From NCBI GenBank assembly GCA_964531695.1, contig CAZHEH010000003.1, forward strand, positions 1-64,000: DNA of 64,000 nucleotides, read 5' to 3'. Both the position numbers and the translations under genes were made by a program. The stretch is from JAGXKT01 sp964531695 (GTDB taxonomy: Bacteria > Planctomycetota > Phycisphaerae > SM23-33). Shown here piece by piece: positions 1-6,680 of the stretch. Position 1 is the first letter of the stretch, and every line of letters begins with the position of its first letter. Under the pieces are notes generated by a model, which saw only the letters and a list, made by a program, of their open reading frames with translations, was not told where the DNA came from and did not search any database.

Positions 1-35
1 TTCAGGAGCGATTGTAACCTGCCGCGAATTCAGGA

Positions 36-482
36 TTATTTTGGACAAGAGTGGCTACCACCCTTGAAGCCCTTGTTGGTCGTATGAAAACATGGCCAGT
101 AGTCTTCGGAGAGCACGCACACAGCCGGGTTTACGGAACGCGTCGGTACGCGCAGCGCCAGCACAAACATGCCCCAGTCCCAATACGACCGGCCGGGGTA
201 CCTGATCCCCTCCGCTGCCTCTTGGGGCTGCACGGCCATCCCCCAATGAGCCCCGGGGTCCCACTGCGTCTTCCAGTGGTCGTAGAAGGCGATGACGACG
301 CGCGGGCGGACCGACTGGCCGGTGTTCTGGTCGAACGCGTCGACGGCGTACCGCCCCCCTACGAACACCGGGCCGCATCCGACACATGAGATTACCCCCG
401 CCAAGACGCCTAACAGGCCCAGCGCCAGTATCCGGCCGCCGGCACGCTCCGGGAAAACGTCGGCATGGATTCGCACGCTCAT
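36..482 (-). CDS. Predicted lipoprotein, candidate immunity protein of RHS cassette 1
   Basis: A 148-residue protein with an N-terminal hydrophobic segment (about residues 17-33) and a lipobox-like VISC (Cys33), so it is probably exported and lipid-anchored. The mature part is rich in Trp, Tyr and Gly; I recognise no family. Its ATG (480-482) overlaps the TGA of the upstream RHS tip (479-481) as ATGA, so translation is probably coupled. A similar-sized-signal lipoprotein follows the second RHS tip in exactly the same way. Small genes directly behind RHS tips usually encode immunity proteins, and immunity proteins against periplasmic lipases are often lipoproteins; both statements are family knowledge. 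The immunity role here is inference from position. Alternative: an unrelated cargo lipoprotein. Confidence 0.6.
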   Translation of the reverse strand: MSVRIHADVFPERAGGRILALGLLGVLAGVISCVGCGPVFVGGRYAVDAFDQNTGQSVRPRVVIAFYDHWKTQWDPGAHWGMAVQPQEAAEGIRYPGRSYWDWGMFVLALRVPTRSVNPAVCVLSEDYWPCFHTTNKGFKGGSHSCPK

Positions 483-1568
483 GGCTTGACCTGCTTGTAC
501 GCGGCCACGGCACGCTTGACAACCTTCGCCCTGACCGCCTCAAGGATCGTAGCGTGCCACTTATTCTTCACAGGGTAGTCATTGCCCACCCCCTTGAGCT
601 TGAATCCCTTCCACTCACCCGCCAATAGATACTTGGCGCTCGTCGGTTTCTCGCGAGCGCCCTCAAATCCGAGGTTTCGATAATTCTCAACAACTGTATC
701 CTGCTCGGCTAAGGTCTCGTTGAGGGAACTGCTCGTCGTCCGTTCGTCAGCCCTATTCGGCGGCTCCCCCAACACGTCCAGTATCGGAATCGGTATAAAC
801 CACCGCCTGCACATGTCAATGACGGCAATATACGCGGGGTCGTACTTCCGATCGCCTGTCACGGCCTGGTCATAGTTGCTCCTGTTAGGACCCCTGACCA
901 CTCGCCACACGGTCGTGCCGCCGTCGCTGAACCCGAACAATACGAACTGCTCCTTCGAGCCACCGCAGCCATCTTCTACCCTTTCGCGCCACGCCCTCAA
1001 TTCTCTCTCAACATCGGGCCGGTTGAAGTACGTCCCGGAACGTGCCAGCGTCCGGTCGTCCCCAACTTCCCCCGCGATCTCGCTAACCATCTGACGTACC
1101 ACGGGCTCGCCGGAAAACTTCGTGTCAAGACCCAACCAGTTTCGCCCCCAGAGCCCAATAATAATGCGCCCGGAGGGGTCGCGGCCAACGGCCGGAGAGC
1201 TAGCGACGTACTGATATAGCCCCATCCCATCGTGATACCCGCCGCCGACTCGGTCCTGGTTCAGCGGATCGCGGGTGATCCATCGGCCGAGCGGGGGCAG
1301 ATACGGCCGATGCCGCACGTGCATGATGCCCTGTCCGTTCGCGCCGGTTTCGGGGCGAGGCGGTAGCCGCAGTAGCCGATGCGGTTGTCCCAGTCGGAGA
1401 TGTTGTCCGCGTCCGCGGACCAAGCGGCGTCCAGGACGGTTACCGCCCCGTAGGCGTCGTAGCGGTAGCGCTCGAGCGCGTCGCCGGCCGTGTCGATCAG
1501 CGTCGTGACGTTCATGTTCGCGTCGTTGAGGTAGTTCAGCCGCTCCCACTCGGCAAGCCCGACGGTCC
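479..1568 (-). pseudogene. RHS core plus hydrolase-like tip, cassette 1 (frameshifted, 5'-truncated)
   Basis: Two frames together make one RHS C-terminal cassette. From 1568 to about 1352 one frame reads RHS-core text (EWERLNYLND, RYRYDAYGAV, DWDNRIGYCGY). From about 1350 to 479 the next frame continues it (HVRHRPYLPPLG, GRWITRDP, DPSGR) and then the variable tip. One missing base in the codons for RLAP-ETG, next to position 1350, explains the break. The tip of about 230 residues has GFSDGG (about 921-936), shaped like the nucleophile elbow GxSxG of alpha/beta-hydrolases, a later IDMC aspartate and a KWHAT histidine, so a serine lipase or esterase is plausible. No start codon or upstream core is left, so this is an orphan cassette. 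An ATG at 1572 overlaps the preceding TGA but lies in the wrong frame for the core. The missing base could be a sequencing error. Confidence 0.65.
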
Positions 1569-2531
1569 CTACTCATTCCTGCCACTTCCGGAAGAAGCCG
1601 CGCCATTTGCCCCAGCCAGTGCTGCTTGCAGTCGTTGCAACGGCACAGGGGCAGGGCCGATCTCGGGCAGCCGCCCCCACCGCGCGAGCACGAGCCCCCC
1701 AGGGGCGTCGGTCCACTCAACCACGACACCCCCGCGTGACTCGCCTCTGGCCGACGCATATACGCAAACACCGGCGCCCCCCGAATACGGATGTCGTTGG
1801 GCCGGCATGGTGTCATAGCCCGCGCGGCTCAGCGCCTGCGTCACCTCGAACTCGCGCATTTGTTTGCGCAGCAGCTTGCTGGGGTCCGGCTCCCGCCGCT
1901 TTGGGGCCCCGGGGTCGTGCCCGTAGAGCGAAAGACCCACCCGGCGCAACTCCGCCCAGTGCTTGGCGAATTCCGCATTGCCCTCGGCGAGCAGTGCTTC
2001 GGCAAAGGCGGGGTAGTGAGACCTCGTGAAACCATCGAAACCGCGCCACTTCGGCTCGTTAGAGTCGATCTCGATCCACAGCGATTGACCGAACTTGGGG
2101 TGTTCCCAGAGATATCGTCGCATGTGCAACTGGACCAGTGCCTCCAGGAATCCGTGGCGCTCCGTGCTGTTGTGTGGCGAGCGCCTACGTGCCGCCTTTA
2201 GACGTTCATAGAGCATCTCGTCACGGCCTTGGTCGATGTAGGCGTCCAGGAGGTATACGTACTTGTGTCCGATCGCTACTGTATATGTCTCCAGCGTATT
2301 CGCCGTTGCGATGCGAACGGATTTGTACTCATCCAACAGCAGGTCCGCCAGCAGCTCGTAGTAGTCGCGCGACGAGAACAGGGGCCGCTGAGTGCCCTTG
2401 CCGTCCTGGATCTTCCACATCCAGGCGTCCAGTTCCACATGACGCCACTCGCGCTGTGAAGCACAACCACCGACACACGCAAGCACCAGCAGGCCTGCTG
2501 TCAGCGGGATGCCCAGCCGTGGAGTGTTCAT
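1569..2531 (-). CDS. Predicted lipoprotein, candidate immunity protein of RHS cassette 2
   Basis: A 320-residue protein beginning MNTPRLGIPL with a signal peptide and a lipobox VGGC (Cys23). An in-frame upstream start exists, but the ATG at 2529-2531 gives a clean signal peptide and overlaps the TGA of the RHS tip (2528-2530) as ATGA. The mature region is rich in charged and aromatic residues (for example SLWIEIDSNEPKW) with no motif I recognise. It differs from the lipoprotein behind cassette 1 but holds the equivalent position. By position it is the likely cognate immunity partner of the hydrolase-like tip encoded just upstream; that is inference. The next RHS fragment begins directly after its stop codon. 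Confidence 0.6.
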   Translation of the reverse strand: MNTPRLGIPLTAGLLVLACVGGCASQREWRHVELDAWMWKIQDGKGTQRPLFSSRDYYELLADLLLDEYKSVRIATANTLETYTVAIGHKYVYLLDAYIDQGRDEMLYERLKAARRRSPHNSTERHGFLEALVQLHMRRYLWEHPKFGQSLWIEIDSNEPKWRGFDGFTRSHYPAFAEALLAEGNAEFAKHWAELRRVGLSLYGHDPGAPKRREPDPSKLLRKQMREFEVTQALSRAGYDTMPAQRHPYSGGAGVCVYASARGESRGGVVVEWTDAPGGLVLARWGRLPEIGPAPVPLQRLQAALAGANGAASSGSGRNE

Positions 2532-3718
2532 CGGGCCGCCTCCAATCGCTCCCAAGCCCTCATCACCCGCTTGGCCATCCACTGGCTGACGCCGCAGCCG
2601 TGGTCTTTTCCCCTAATCACTTCCTGGCGGTACTCCGTTTGCGGTCCGAGTGTTAGCCCCCGATTGTTGCTCAGGAGCGATGTAGTCGGCGCTTCCGGAA
2701 ACGTTTCGTCCTGCCCTATGTTCTTTCCGCCCCGCAAGTCGGCGTTCCAAAGCAATTCAGTGCCGTCAATTATGGCGTCGGCGCCGCCAGCTAACCGCGT
2801 CAGGCGGTCCGTTGTACGCGCAAATGCCGGAAGTGTGGCATTAAAGCCCTCCACGCTGAGACTACCTGCGTAGATCGTGACACTGTCCACCCGGCAGCAC
2901 TCATCGCATCCCTCGTCCTCGTTGTATTTTGCAAGCTTCTTGATGGCCCGAGCAGCCGTTACAGCCCCGGTGCTGTGTGCGTAGATGTAGATCGGATCGC
3001 CCTCCTTGCAGGCCTCTTTCATCTTCTCAAACATGTTCTCGGCATTGTTGTTTATCTGGCGTTGATTGAAGTACTGGCCGGTGAACAAACCGACAGGATC
3101 CCACCACGCTCGCCGATGCCGGTAATGATGGCGTTCTTGACCGTGCTTCTTTGCCCAGCGTTTGAGCGTCTGACTAAGCTCGTCTGATTTGTCCTTCATA
3201 TCACGAAACTTGGAAACGGCTCCTTCGGCGTATAGCACAACTCGCCCATCGGGGTCGACGAACACCAGCGGCCGACAGCGCGCATAGGCGTATCGGTTCG
3301 GGCCATCGAGGTAGCCCAGCGGATCCCGCGTGATCCAGCCGAGGGTGGTATGGCGGTAGCGGTTGCGGACGTGGTCCAGGCCGGTTTCGGCGTCGCGGAA
3401 GTAGCCGCAGTAGAGGATGCGGTTGTCCCAGTCGGAGGCGTTGTCGGCGTCCGCGGACCAGTCCGACACCCCGCCGTCGTTCTCGCCGTTGAGCACCGTC
3501 ACGCGGCCGTAGGGGTCGTAGGCGTATCGCTCGACCACGTCCCCGTCGGTGCCGTCCACCACGGCCGTGACGCCTGTCGCGCCGTAGCCGCGAGGCGAAG
3601 GCGGATACTGCTTCAGCGGGTCGCCGTCGCCGTTCGTGCGGACCTCGAGGGGCTGTGCCGGGGGCGCGCAGGTCGGTCGGCCTTGGGCGAAGCCCCGAGA
3701 TGACGCGTTCCCCATCAC
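2528..3718 (-). CDS. RHS core with C-terminal alpha/beta-hydrolase-like tip, cassette 2 (5'-truncated)
   Basis: A 396-residue open frame. Residues from about 50 to 165 are an RHS core (VVERYAYDPYGR, WSADADN, DWDNRILYCGY, GWITRDP, FVDPDGR). The remaining 230 residues are a variable tip with YIYAHSTGAV (codons at 2963-2980), a serine nucleophile-elbow shape (xHSxG) after a beta strand, and a DHGC histidine near 2595. RHS proteins are normally over 1000 residues; here only the last core repeats remain and the first 23 or so residues do not look like RHS, so the natural start is unknown. The upstream DNA is a repeat island. The tip DNA is visibly less GC-rich than the housekeeping genes, as is usual for exchangeable toxin tips. 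Hydrolase function is inferred from the motif and is not certain. Confidence 0.65.
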   Translation of the reverse strand: MMGNASSRGFAQGRPTCAPPAQPLEVRTNGDGDPLKQYPPSPRGYGATGVTAVVDGTDGDVVERYAYDPYGRVTVLNGENDGGVSDWSADADNASDWDNRILYCGYFRDAETGLDHVRNRYRHTTLGWITRDPLGYLDGPNRYAYARCRPLVFVDPDGRVVLYAEGAVSKFRDMKDKSDELSQTLKRWAKKHGQERHHYRHRRAWWDPVGLFTGQYFNQRQINNNAENMFEKMKEACKEGDPIYIYAHSTGAVTAARAIKKLAKYNEDEGCDECCRVDSVTIYAGSLSVEGFNATLPAFARTTDRLTRLAGGADAIIDGTELLWNADLRGGKNIGQDETFPEAPTTSLLSNNRGLTLGPQTEYRQEVIRGKDHGCGVSQWMAKRVMRAWERLEAAR

Positions 3719-3944
3719 GGCCGGGGATTATCCCGCGCGCGGCCGGAATCGGCAAGGGCAAACGGCGGGTCGGACAGCGGCTCTCAACGCGGAGAGCGCG
3801 GCGGAAGCAGACAAGGGCGGAATGGGAGCCGGCCGCGGGACGAGTCGTGAGGGGTGAGGCCGTCGGCGGCCGGGATTCAATCGCCCCGCTGGGGCTCCTA
3901 GGCGCTGCGGCGTGACCTTGTCCCCGCCCTCCGGCCTTCGACTC

Positions 3945-3962
3945 GTCCCGGCGCGCCGGGAC
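3945..3962. repeat. 18-bp perfect palindrome
   Basis: GTCCCGGCG followed directly by its reverse complement CGCCGGGAC. It sits inside a CTTCGACTC...CTCGCTCC context that resembles the tandem repeat at 5746-5836. It could be a cruciform, a protein site or part of a repeat element; nothing decides between these. Confidence 0.6.
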
Positions 3963-4010
3963 TCGCTCCGGCCGCACGGGCGGGGCTACCTTCTGACGGC
4001 CCCTACGGGG

Positions 4011-4537
4011 CCTTCGACAAGCTCAGGACGGCGGCCCCCGGCTAAAGACCTTCGGGCCCTTCGGGCGGGAACGGCGGCGACGGCGGGGTTCGGTCGGGGC
4101 GTAGAGAGCAGTCCAGCCGCGGGAGCGGCGATTCGATTCCAGGCCGGGGCGGAAGCCCCGGCAACAGGGCCGCTCCGGCCGGAATCCCGGAGGGATGACG
4201 CGATTGCCCCGGACCAACGCGGGCGTCGGCGTCTTGGCGTCACCCCGGCCGGGGTTCGCCGGGGGATCGGTCCGGACGGTGCCGGGGTTGCCACCCCGGC
4301 CTGGAATGGTCGCATCCCTCCGGGATTGTCGAAGGGCCGGGTGTTGCCGAGGTCGCCGGCGGCAATACCGTCGCTGCCCTCCACGGGCGTGAAGACACGC
4401 CGGGGGCAAGCGGCCAACCCCTCGCCGACCCTTCGGGCCGCAGCGCGGACAGATCGCAGGCGGGACGTCCTTCGACAAGCTCAGGACGGTGCCCTTCGAC
4501 AAGCTCAGGACGGCGCCCTTCGGCGAGCTCAGGACTG
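4011..4537 (+). repeat. Interspersed CCTTCGACAAGCTCAGGACGG repeats
   Basis: The 20-21 bp element occurs at 4011-4031, 4469-4489 and 4493-4513. A diverged copy (CCCTTCGGCGAGCTCAGGAC) lies at about 4516-4535, so the last three form a 24-bp tandem. A related inverted fragment (GAGTTTGTCGAAGG) is at 21587-21600. Short repeats of this kind scatter through intergenic DNA of many environmental bacteria; their role is unknown. Confidence 0.75.
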
Positions 4538-5211
4538 ACCTTCGCTACAAACGGCGCCGCGGCAGCGGCGGCAGAAGGTAGCCCGGGTCGTGAGACCGGG
4601 GGCCGAGAGCCGCCGCCCCAAGTTGGGAGCCCCGGCAGGGGCGACGGAAGCGCCACGTTCGGCCGCGGGAGCGGCGATTCGATTCCAGGCCGGGGCGGAA
4701 GCCCCGGCAACAGGGGCCGATCCGGCCGGAATCCCGGAGGGATGACGCGATTGCCCCCGGACCGACGCGGGCGTCGGCGTCTTGGCGTCACCCCGGCCGG
4801 GGTTCGCCGGGGGATCGGTCCGGACGGTGCCGGGGTTGCCACCCCGGCCTGGAATGGTCGCATCCCTCCGGGATTGTCGAAGGGCCGGGTGTTGCCGAGA
4901 TCGCCGGCGGCAATACCGTCGCTGCCCTTCGCGTCGCCCCGGCCCGGCCGCGGCAGCGGCGGCAGAAGGTAGCCCCGGTCGTGAGACCGGGGGCCGAGAG
5001 CCGCCTGCCTGAGTTGGGAGCCCCGGCAGGGGCGACGGAAGCGCCACGCCCGGCCGCGGGAGCGGCGATTCGATTCCAGGCCGGGGCGGAAGCCCCGGCA
5101 ACAGGGGCCGATCCGGCCGGAATCCCGGAGGGATGACGCGATTGCCCCCGGACCGACGCGGGCGTCGGCGTCTTGGCGTCACCCCGGCCGGGGTTCGCCG
5201 GGGGATCGGTC
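4116..5211. repeat. Three copies of a long hairpin-rich repeat
   Basis: Near-identical blocks at 4116-4380, 4662-4928 and 5053-5211 (last one partial). The second and third belong to a larger unit with a period of 391 bp that begins near 4557 and 4948. Every copy keeps the perfect hairpin GCCGGGGC-GGAA-GCCCCGGC (4143-4162, 4689-4708, 5080-5099), whose loop is a GNRA tetraloop. The larger unit adds CCCCGGTC-GTGA-GACCGGGG (4973-4992; one mismatch in the copy near 4583), again a GNRA-type loop, and GCCGGGG-6-CCCCGGC (4281-4300). The copies are non-coding by every sign I can see. Confidence 0.85.
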
Positions 5212-5246
5212 CGCGCCGTGCCGGGGGTGCCCTGGAAGCTTCGCGC

Positions 5247-5286
5247 TTGACATGGGCGGGGCCGCGTGTTATGTGATTATCATATA
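5247..5286 (+). promoter_or_regulatory. Consensus -35 with operator-like palindrome over the -10
   Basis: TTGACA at 5247-5252, a 17-bp spacer, then TATGTG at 5270-5275 as a weak -10. The -10 lies in a near-perfect inverted repeat TATGTGAT-T-ATCATATA (5270-5286, 7 of 8 pairs) in an AT-rich pocket inside very GC-rich DNA. This looks like a repressor site over a promoter, but no gene starts until 5887. It may drive a small RNA, belong to a lost gene, or be chance. Confidence 0.35.
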
Positions 5287-5342
5287 CGCAGCCGAGTATC
5301 GGATGCGGGAGTGTGGGGCTGACAAGTGAATAGGGGTAGTGC

Positions 5343-5387
5343 GTTCGACGTTCGGGGTTCGACGTTTGGCGTTCGGGGTTCGACGGT
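5343..5387 (+). repeat. 14-bp direct repeats GTTCGACGTTYGGS
   Basis: Two 14-bp units at 5343-5356 and 5357-5370 (GTTCGACGTTCGGG and GTTCGACGTTTGGC), followed by shuffled GTTCGGG and GTTCGACGG segments to 5387. A simple-sequence tract with no visible function. Confidence 0.65.
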
Positions 5388-5570
5388 CGGCGGGTAGGCC
5401 CGAGTCGGCTGGGCGGAGGACGAGGCGCGGGGGTTCGGGTGGCTGCCCGGGTTCTTGGGTTTTTGTCCTCGGTCCTGATGCCTTTTTCTACTTGACAGGC
5501 ATCGGATTCGGCGGCCGTGGGGTGCCGAATCAGTAAGTCCTGGCCATATAAATGCTTAGGACCAACGGCG

Positions 5571-5680
5571 TTCGGCAGAACTCGGCAGAACGCGGCAGAA
5601 TCCGGCAGAATCCGGCAGAACTTGGCAGAATCCGGCAGGACTTGGCAGAATGCGGCCGGACCCGGCAGAACTCGGCAGCC
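5571..5680 (+). repeat. Eleven 10-bp tandem units (consensus YCCGGCAGAA)
   Basis: Eleven consecutive units of exactly 10 bp, each of the form nnYGGCAGAA with few deviations (GGCAGGA, GGCCGGA, GGCAGCC). There is no indel in 110 bp, so all units face nearly the same side of the DNA helix. Because 10 is not a multiple of 3, open frames through it encode a rotating R/Q/N/A repeat that I regard as artefact. Confidence 0.9.
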
Positions 5681-5745
5681 GCCAGGAGGGCCGCCCGACG
5701 CGGCCGGAGGCGATGGGCGCCTGCGGCGTGCGGTGGGTTGCAGTC

Positions 5746-5836
5746 CTTCGACTCACTGCCGTTCGCTCAGGACGTTGCCGCTTCGACTCGTTGCCGTTCG
5801 CTCAGACTTTGCCGCTTCGACTCACTGCTGTTCGCC
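5746..5836 (+). repeat. 34-35 bp tandem repeat, about 2.6 copies
   Basis: CTTCGACTCACTGCCGTTCG-type units start at 5746, 5781 and 5815. They share the CTTCGACTC...CGCTCAG skeleton with the shorter interspersed repeats upstream, so both may descend from one element. Confidence 0.75.
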
Positions 5837-5886
5837 GGCGAGTTCATCCTCGCCAGGCACGGACTGGGTGTGGTTCAATATCGGCC

Positions 5887-6570
5887 ATGGAATCCGTCGA
5901 ATACACGATCATCACGATCGGCACGCTGGCGCAGAACCGCCTGTGGGGGGAGGGGTCGCCGGTGCGGACCTCGCACGCCACGACCACGCTGGTGCGGTCG
6001 GGCGAGCGGCGGATCCTGGTGGACCCGTCGCTGCCCGCGGCCGTGCTGGCGGCACGCTACAACGAGCGGACCGGCGGCGCCCTCGGCGACGTGACGGACG
6101 TGTTCTGCACGACGCTCCGGCCGGTACATCGCCGGTCGCTGGCGGCGCTGGACGAGGCCCGCTGGTGGGTCCACGAGACGGAACTGGACGCGTACCGCTC
6201 GTACCTGGAGGGTCTGCACGACTCGGCCGGGCGACTCAGCCCCGAGGAGGCCGAGGGCGTCGAGTTGGACCTGGCGATGCTCAAGCGTTTCGAGCCGGCG
6301 CCGGAGGAGTTGGCCCGCCACGTGAAGCTCTTCCCGCTGGAGGGCGCGTCGCCGGGGTCCGCGGGTCTGCTGCTGGAGCAGCCGACGGCGACGGTGGTCC
6401 TGGCGGGCGACGCGGTCATCACGGCCGGTCACCTGCTGGCCGGGCAGGTCTGGCAAGGCAGCGTGGACACGGAGGCCGCGGCCGGCTCGTTGCGGGACGT
6501 GGTCGAGGTCGCGGACATCGTGATTCCCGGGCACGACAACCTGGTGCTGCTGCCTCGGCAGTGGCTGTAA
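5887..6570 (+). CDS. Metallo-beta-lactamase-fold protein with degenerate metal site
   Basis: A 227-residue cytoplasmic protein. The pattern of beta strands and motifs fits the metallo-beta-lactamase superfamily: TTLVRSGERRIL near the N-terminus, LAGDAVIT (the GD motif) and IPGHDN (the final His motif) near the end. The signature HxHxDH, expected around residues 75-85, is missing; the equivalent stretch reads TLRPVHRRSL with one histidine. It may therefore have lost one or both metal ions. The open frame extends upstream into simple repeats, but the ATG at 5887 starts the family-like sequence, and the repeat-coded part is not protein-like. It precedes a pair of CorC-type genes on the same strand. 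Function unknown. Confidence 0.65.
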   Translation: MESVEYTIITIGTLAQNRLWGEGSPVRTSHATTTLVRSGERRILVDPSLPAAVLAARYNERTGGALGDVTDVFCTTLRPVHRRSLAALDEARWWVHETELDAYRSYLEGLHDSAGRLSPEEAEGVELDLAMLKRFEPAPEELARHVKLFPLEGASPGSAGLLLEQPTATVVLAGDAVITAGHLLAGQVWQGSVDTEAAAGSLRDVVEVADIVIPGHDNLVLLPRQWL

Positions 6571-6584
6571 TCGGAGGGGGGCGG

Positions 6585-6590
6585 TATAAT
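6585..6590 (+). promoter_or_regulatory. Perfect -10 box before the corC-type pair
   Basis: TATAAT at 6585-6590 lies 13 bp before the ATG of a 25-codon leader frame and about 90 bp before the transporter gene. No clear -35 is seen at the right distance, so confidence rests on the -10 and its position after a stop codon. Confidence 0.45.
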
Positions 6591-6602
6591 CGTCGCGCAC
6601 CG

Positions 6603-6680
6603 ATGGACGAGGACAGCCAACAATCGGACGATCCGTTTCCGGGGGAACGCCCGCGGGCTGAGCGGGGGTGTCGGCGATGA
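6603..6680 (+). CDS. Possible 25-residue leader ORF overlapping the next start
   Basis: ATG at 6603 opens a 25-codon frame (begins MDEDSQQSDD, ends GCRR) whose TGA (6678-6680) overlaps the ATG of the downstream transporter (6677-6679) as ATGA. It lies just after a perfect -10 box, which would give a leader of only a few nucleotides. The peptide is acidic then basic and matches no family I know. It may be a leader that couples translation into the transporter gene, or a chance frame. Confidence 0.35.
   Translation: MDEDSQQSDDPFPGERPRAERGCRR

Larger units (their letters stand above)
3719..5886. other. Repeat-rich apparently non-coding island
   Basis: About 2.2 kb between the broken RHS gene and the next gene. 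Open frames exist on both strands but are low-complexity R/P/G/A text and change with every repeat copy, so I read none as genes. The island holds an 18-bp perfect palindrome, long hairpin-rich repeats, short interspersed repeats, a promoter-like site over a palindrome, an 8-bp-stem hairpin at 5506-5531 (10-nt loop, no T tract) and two short tandem repeats, listed separately. Confidence 0.6.

Noticed and set aside
1569..1816. Upstream extension of the RHS cassette 1 frame into the lipoprotein gene
   Set aside because: It is a different frame of the lipoprotein coding region, and its text has no RHS character until after the frameshift point.
5493..5498. Second TTGACA as a promoter
   Set aside because: No -10-like hexamer 15-19 bp downstream; TATAAA at 5547 is too far.
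5571..5680. CRISPR-like array
   Set aside because: Units are 10 bp without spacers; no cas genes in the window.
5552..6094. Open frames through the decamer repeat with a 10-residue peptide repeat
   Set aside because: All frames are open because the repeat lacks stops and the period is not a multiple of 3; the peptide repeat is a by-product. The gene at 5887 starts cleanly later.
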